This document shows positions 60,473 through 64,000 of a stretch of DNA of 64,000 bases, in pieces. Position 1 is the stretch's first letter. Every line of letters begins with the position of its first letter. The notes beneath the pieces were generated by a model. That model saw nothing but the letters and a program-made list of their open reading frames with translations. It did no database searches and was not told the origin of the DNA. Made by a program: the position numbers and the translations under genes. Origin of the DNA: Bacteroidales bacterium (GTDB lineage: Bacteria > Bacteroidota > Bacteroidia > Bacteroidales > UBA12077); the NCBI GenBank assembly GCA_003446015.1, contig DMBU01000124.1:23823-87822 (forward strand), in the 5' to 3' direction.

Positions 60473-62608
60473 TTATTTAATAATTGTCATTTCATCGATA
60501 AGTCGTTTTGCACCGGCAAACTTTTCAATTATAAATAAAGTATACCGTACATCTACATTTATACATCTCTGTAATTCAGGCTCAAAGAAAATATCACCAC
60601 TCATTGATTCCCAATTTCCATCAAAAGCAGTACCTATTAATTCTCCTTTACTATTAATTACCGGACTCCCTGAGTTTCCTCCGGTTATATCGTTGGTAGT
60701 AATAAATGCAATTGGCATTTCACCATTTTTTAAAGCATATTGTCCGTAATCTTTATTGTTGTATAGTTCTTTAAGTTTTTCAGGTACAACAAATTCCCAA
60801 TTATCCGGATCTTCCTTTTCCATTACACCTTTTAGTGTTGTAATATAATCGTAATGAACAGCATCCATAGGATCGTAATCCAGAACTTCGCCATAAGTCA
60901 TTCGCATGGTAAAATTAGCATCCGGATACATTGCTTTTCCCTCGTTCATCTCTAATATTCCGGCAATATATAACCTATTACCTTTATCAAAATCACTATT
61001 TATTTCGTTTAACTTTTCTTTAAGCTCATCATTTTTGGCATTTATTGAAAGTGATGCATTAAAAGCCATATCGTTTTTAAGAATATCTAATGTTGGGTTT
61101 CCTAAAAAATCGAAAAGTTTCTCTTGGCTTGCGAAAATTGAAGATTCAAACATTTTATCCACGTAGTTGCTGTAATTACCTTCAATTTTATTATAAATAT
61201 CGGGATAATATGAAGAATTAACATTTTCTGCAAAAATCTTTAACATTACCGGAGCAATTTTCTGATCAGTTGGTGCATTAAAATTCTTATAAAACTTTTC
61301 TGCTTTTTCTTTTAATTCAGTAATAGTGCTTTCAAGATTATCCTTGTTTTCCGAATTTAGTACATTATACAGGTCAAGCGCATCGTATGCAATGTCAACT
61401 ATTTCAATTGATCGCAACATTGTTTCATAAATATATTGATTAGCATGTGTAAGTTCTTTTCTTTCTTTAACAGCTTTTTGGATTAAAGGAAGTGCTTCAA
61501 CGTATTGTGTTTTTCTTTCTGGTTTCTCATTTAACCATGCAGAAAACTGATCTTCATTAGCTTTCTTTTTATCAATTACCTTAAGTTGTTTAAGCGCTTT
61601 GTTCATGCCAATGGAGTTTTTCCAATAGTTAGCTGATCCTGCATATTTCGAAGAGTATTTAATACGAACAGCATCATCGGCAAGCATATCTTCTAACAAC
61701 ATTTCCTGGCGAATACCTCGAACATAAATGCGGTTAGTGTTATTAATCTTAATCAATTCTTCTACCTCATACGAAGTCATATATCGGTCGGTGCCTCCCG
61801 GGTAACCTAAGATCATTGCAAAATCATTTTGCTCAATACCTTTAATTGAAACAGGCAAATGATGCTTTGGGTTATAAGGAACGTTATCTTCTGAATAGTC
61901 TGCAGGCATATTGTCTTTGTTTGCATATATTCTGAAAATTGAAAAATCACCAGTATGTCGGGGCCACATCCAGTTATCTGTATCGGCACCAAATTTACCT
62001 ATTGAAGAAGGAGGTGCTCCTACCATTCTAACGTCAGTATATTTTTCATAAACTAAAAGATAGTATTTATTATCTCCATAGAAATCCTGAACTCTTGCAC
62101 TATAATGTGTTCCTTCAGTTGCTTGATCAGCAATTGTTTTGCCTTCTTTTTTAGCAGCTTCTTGTCTGTCTGATTCAGTCATGTCATCAGATAAAACAGA
62201 ATTGATTTTTTCAGTTACATCTTCAATGCGAACAAGAAAAGTTACAGAAAGGCCTGGTGTAGGGATTTCTTCTTGCATCGACATGGCCCAGAAACCATCT
62301 TTTAAATAATCTTGCTCTGGTGTACTATGCTGTTGAATTGCACCGTAACCACAATGATGATTGGTGAGCACGAGTCCTTTATCAGAAATTACTTCTCCTG
62401 TACAACCACGTCCAAAAATAACAATGGCATCTTTCATGCTGGTTTTGTTAATGCTGTATATTTCTTCAGCAGATAATTCGCAACCCATTTGTTGCATTTT
62501 TTCAATATTTAATTGCTGAATAAGTGGCAATAACCACATCCCTTCATCTGCTTTTGCATATATATTTAAAAGCAAAACAATACTAAAAAGTGTAAATAGT
62601 TTTCTCAT
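60473..62608 (-). CDS. S46-family dipeptidyl-peptidase (DPP7-type pocket)
   Basis: A 711-aa serine exopeptidase that removes dipeptides from peptide N termini. A signal peptide (1-20, NIYAKADE) exports it to the periplasm. The chymotrypsin-fold catalytic residues lie in LVLTNHHCGYGAIQ (His), DTDNWMWPRHTGDFSI (Asp) and TGGNSGSPVIN (Ser), split by the helical domain typical of S46. At the position 18 residues after the catalytic serine it has Gly (TAFDGNWES); in this family Gly there marks DPP7, favouring hydrophobic P1 residues, and Arg marks the acidic-specific DPP11. The -7-like box TAAATATG (62673-62666, minus) with TTTG 20 nt upstream is a plausible promoter. Works with the extracellular peptidases here to make absorbable dipeptides. 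Confidence 0.93.
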   Translation of the reverse strand: MRKLFTLFSIVLLLNIYAKADEGMWLLPLIQQLNIEKMQQMGCELSAEEIYSINKTSMKDAIVIFGRGCTGEVISDKGLVLTNHHCGYGAIQQHSTPEQDYLKDGFWAMSMQEEIPTPGLSVTFLVRIEDVTEKINSVLSDDMTESDRQEAAKKEGKTIADQATEGTHYSARVQDFYGDNKYYLLVYEKYTDVRMVGAPPSSIGKFGADTDNWMWPRHTGDFSIFRIYANKDNMPADYSEDNVPYNPKHHLPVSIKGIEQNDFAMILGYPGGTDRYMTSYEVEELIKINNTNRIYVRGIRQEMLLEDMLADDAVRIKYSSKYAGSANYWKNSIGMNKALKQLKVIDKKKANEDQFSAWLNEKPERKTQYVEALPLIQKAVKERKELTHANQYIYETMLRSIEIVDIAYDALDLYNVLNSENKDNLESTITELKEKAEKFYKNFNAPTDQKIAPVMLKIFAENVNSSYYPDIYNKIEGNYSNYVDKMFESSIFASQEKLFDFLGNPTLDILKNDMAFNASLSINAKNDELKEKLNEINSDFDKGNRLYIAGILEMNEGKAMYPDANFTMRMTYGEVLDYDPMDAVHYDYITTLKGVMEKEDPDNWEFVVPEKLKELYNNKDYGQYALKNGEMPIAFITTNDITGGNSGSPVINSKGELIGTAFDGNWESMSGDIFFEPELQRCINVDVRYTLFIIEKFAGAKRLIDEMTIIK

Positions 62609-62716
62609 GTTTTATAGATTTAGATTATATAAATTCCCCGTTAAATTTCTAATTCTTTTAGATAGCATATTTACGATTAAGTTTAATTTAAATCAAAAAT
62701 TTAGTGAATTTTAGCA

Positions 62717-62724
62717 TACCTTTG
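62717..62724 (+). promoter_or_regulatory. Promoter -7 element of rlmN
   Basis: TACCTTTG matches TAnnTTTG, 43 nt before the ATG at 62768. No TTTG at the 19-nt -33 position. Confidence 0.5.
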
Positions 62725-62767
62725 TTCAGGATTTTTTTACAATATATTTACGATAGATCAACTAATT

Positions 62768-63817
62768 ATGACTGAAAATAAAACGGATATTCTTTCTTTA
62801 AATCTCAGCGAAATTAAGAGCTTTTTAGCTAAAAAAGGAGAAAAGGAATTTCGGGCAAAGCAAATTTACGAATGGTTATGGAAAAAACCGGTAAGTAGTT
62901 TTGAACAAATGACTAATTTATCAAAAGAATTAAGAACATTACTTAAAGATAATTTTATTATTCAGTCGGTAAAAGTTGAGGAATTACAAATTAGTAAAGA
63001 CAAAACCATAAAAGTAGCATTCAGCCTTATTGACGGTATGCTGATTGAGGGAGTTTTAATACCTTCTGAGAATAGATCAACTGCCTGTATCTCATCGCAA
63101 GTAGGATGTAATTTAGGATGTGAGTTTTGTGCAACAGGGAAATTAGGATTAAAGAGAAATTTAAGTGTTGGTGAAATTTATCATCAGGTAGTTACATTAA
63201 TGAACCTTGCTGATGAAAAATACAAACTTTCATTAACAAATATTGTGTTAATGGGAATGGGAGAACCTTTATTGAATTACGACAATGTTTTGAAAGCATT
63301 GGAAATGATTTCTTCGAATAAGGGACTGGGGATGTCGCCACAGCGAGTTACCCTTTCAACAGTCGGTTTGCCCCGAATGATTAAAAAATTAGCGGATGAT
63401 AAGGTCAAATTTAATCTGGCTGTTTCGTTGCATTCGGCAAACGATAAAAAAAGAAGTGAATTCATGCCTGTTAACAAGCGAAACTCGCTCGCAGAATTAA
63501 GCGAAGCACTCGTTTATTTTAATGAGAAAACAGGGCAACGAATAACTTTTGAGTATTTATTAATGGAGGGTTTAAATGATTCGTTAAAAGATGCTAAAGA
63601 GTTTGCAGAGTATTGTAAAAGCTTTCCTGTAAAAATAAATATTATCGAGTATAACTCTACCAACGATAGTCGATTTAAAAGATCTTCAAATACCGCATTT
63701 GATGAGTTTGTGACTTTCTTAAAAGGCAGAAACCTCGTAGTAAATATTAGACGCAGTCGCGGAATGGATATTGATGCCGCCTGTGGGCAATTGGCAGGAA
63801 AGAAAAAAACAAATTAA
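62768..63817 (+). CDS. rlmN: Dual-specificity 23S rRNA/tRNA methyltransferase RlmN
   Basis: RlmN is a radical-SAM enzyme that methylates C2 of A2503 in 23S rRNA and of A37 in some tRNAs. The 349-aa length is standard. The [4Fe-4S] cluster motif is CNLGCEFC (C-x3-C-x2-C). Other family marks are STACISSQVG, MGMGEPLLNYDNVLKA, RVTLSTVGLPRMIKKL and the catalytic second cysteine in the C-terminal GMDIDAACGQLAGK. It is monocistronic. The palindromic repeat at 63822-63910 begins right after its stop and its first hairpin may terminate the transcript. Confidence 0.97.
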   Translation: MTENKTDILSLNLSEIKSFLAKKGEKEFRAKQIYEWLWKKPVSSFEQMTNLSKELRTLLKDNFIIQSVKVEELQISKDKTIKVAFSLIDGMLIEGVLIPSENRSTACISSQVGCNLGCEFCATGKLGLKRNLSVGEIYHQVVTLMNLADEKYKLSLTNIVLMGMGEPLLNYDNVLKALEMISSNKGLGMSPQRVTLSTVGLPRMIKKLADDKVKFNLAVSLHSANDKKRSEFMPVNKRNSLAELSEALVYFNEKTGQRITFEYLLMEGLNDSLKDAKEFAEYCKSFPVKINIIEYNSTNDSRFKRSSNTAFDEFVTFLKGRNLVVNIRRSRGMDIDAACGQLAGKKKTN

Positions 63818-63821
63818 AGCT

Positions 63822-63910
63822 TGTCATTCCCGCGAAGGCGGGATTCTTATTATTTGTAATATTTATGATAGATCCCCAATCAACCTGCCTGCCGCCCATT
63901 CTCGTCAGGC
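63822..63910. repeat. REP-like repeat with ATTCCCGC...GCGGGATT hairpin
   Basis: TCCCGC (63828-63833), a 4-nt loop and GCGGGA (63838-63843) form a GC-rich hairpin within the sequence GTCATTCCCGCGAAGGCGGG, a motif seen dispersed in many bacterial genomes. Further right are GATCCCCAATCAA and a second short inverted pair (GCCTG near 63887, CAGGC near 63906). The segment is much richer in GC than the rest of the window. The first hairpin, directly after rlmN, could act as its terminator. Confidence 0.6.
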
Positions 63911-64000
63911 TAAGAAAATGTATATTTAAATATCAATTATTTAATGTTTATAATAACTACTTTTAGTACTCAAAAGAAGCATCAATAAACTTATTTACAT
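63911..64000. other. Uncharacterised AT-rich end of the window
   Basis: Ninety bases after the repeat with no supported gene or structure. A minus-strand gene may end or begin just beyond the window, but nothing can be shown. Confidence 0.3.

Noticed and set aside
1..64000. CRISPR arrays, tRNA or rRNA genes, phage modules
   Set aside because: No evenly spaced direct repeats, no tRNA-like T-loop signatures with CCA-proximal stems and no phage structural proteins were found by eye; a covariance-model scan would be needed to exclude a divergent tRNA.

Overview
The window is chromosomal DNA from a member of the Bacteroidota, most likely class Bacteroidia. It is AT-rich by eye. It carries sprA, the type IX secretion system (T9SS) translocon gene, and a protease with a T9SS C-terminal sorting domain. 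Other lineage markers are the LpxC-FabZ fusion, a TonB-dependent receptor, DUF4834 and DUF5723 proteins, and many starts preceded by the Bacteroidota promoter -7 element TAnnTTTG. Genus cannot be resolved from the sequence alone. No tRNA, rRNA, CRISPR array, complete insertion sequence or prophage was seen.

Layout. 1-11.5 kb: a T9SS-exported serine protease, divergent from ruvA-sprA-gcvH. 11.5-17 kb: a TPR/PAS histidine kinase and an M14 carboxypeptidase on the minus strand. 17-19.3 kb: two thioredoxin-fold proteins, a long imperfect-hairpin repeat and a BASS-family transporter. 19.3-24 kb: a lipoprotein, a large TerB-ABCG fusion transporter and a SiaC-like regulatory protein. 24-28.6 kb: a minus-strand lipid A block (HD hydrolase, lpxD, lpxC-fabZ, lpxA). 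28.8-33.6 kb: rimP-nusA-infB behind a full promoter match. 33.7-44.8 kb: minus-strand envelope genes, namely a PorE-like protein with SPOR domains, a small secreted protein, a FadL-type porin and a three-gene operon of unknown envelope function. 44.9-51.9 kb: a TonB-dependent receptor, an LPP20-like protein, a Na/Pi cotransporter with an Ig-like front end, and sdaA. 52-54.2 kb: trpS, DUF4834 and a CPBP membrane protease. 54.2-55.6 kb: a small accessory patch with a 5'-truncated XRE regulator, dinD and a broken reading frame. 55.6-63.8 kb: a metallopeptidase/propeller/beta-barrel fusion, a PAS histidine kinase, rnhA, an S46 dipeptidyl-peptidase and rlmN.

The dominant theme is building and using the cell envelope: lipid A synthesis, protein export across the outer membrane, peptidoglycan-linked scaffold, nutrient uptake barrels, and secreted or surface peptidases whose products would feed amino-acid catabolism (serine deaminase, glycine cleavage H protein). 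The rest is information-processing housekeeping. The least conventional loci are the lipoprotein/TerB-ABCG/SiaC cluster, the SPOR-for-OmpA swap in a PorE-like protein, the one-chain metallopeptidase-TolB-Omp85-like barrel, the three-gene operon at 38.8-44.8 kb and the decayed XRE/dinD patch.
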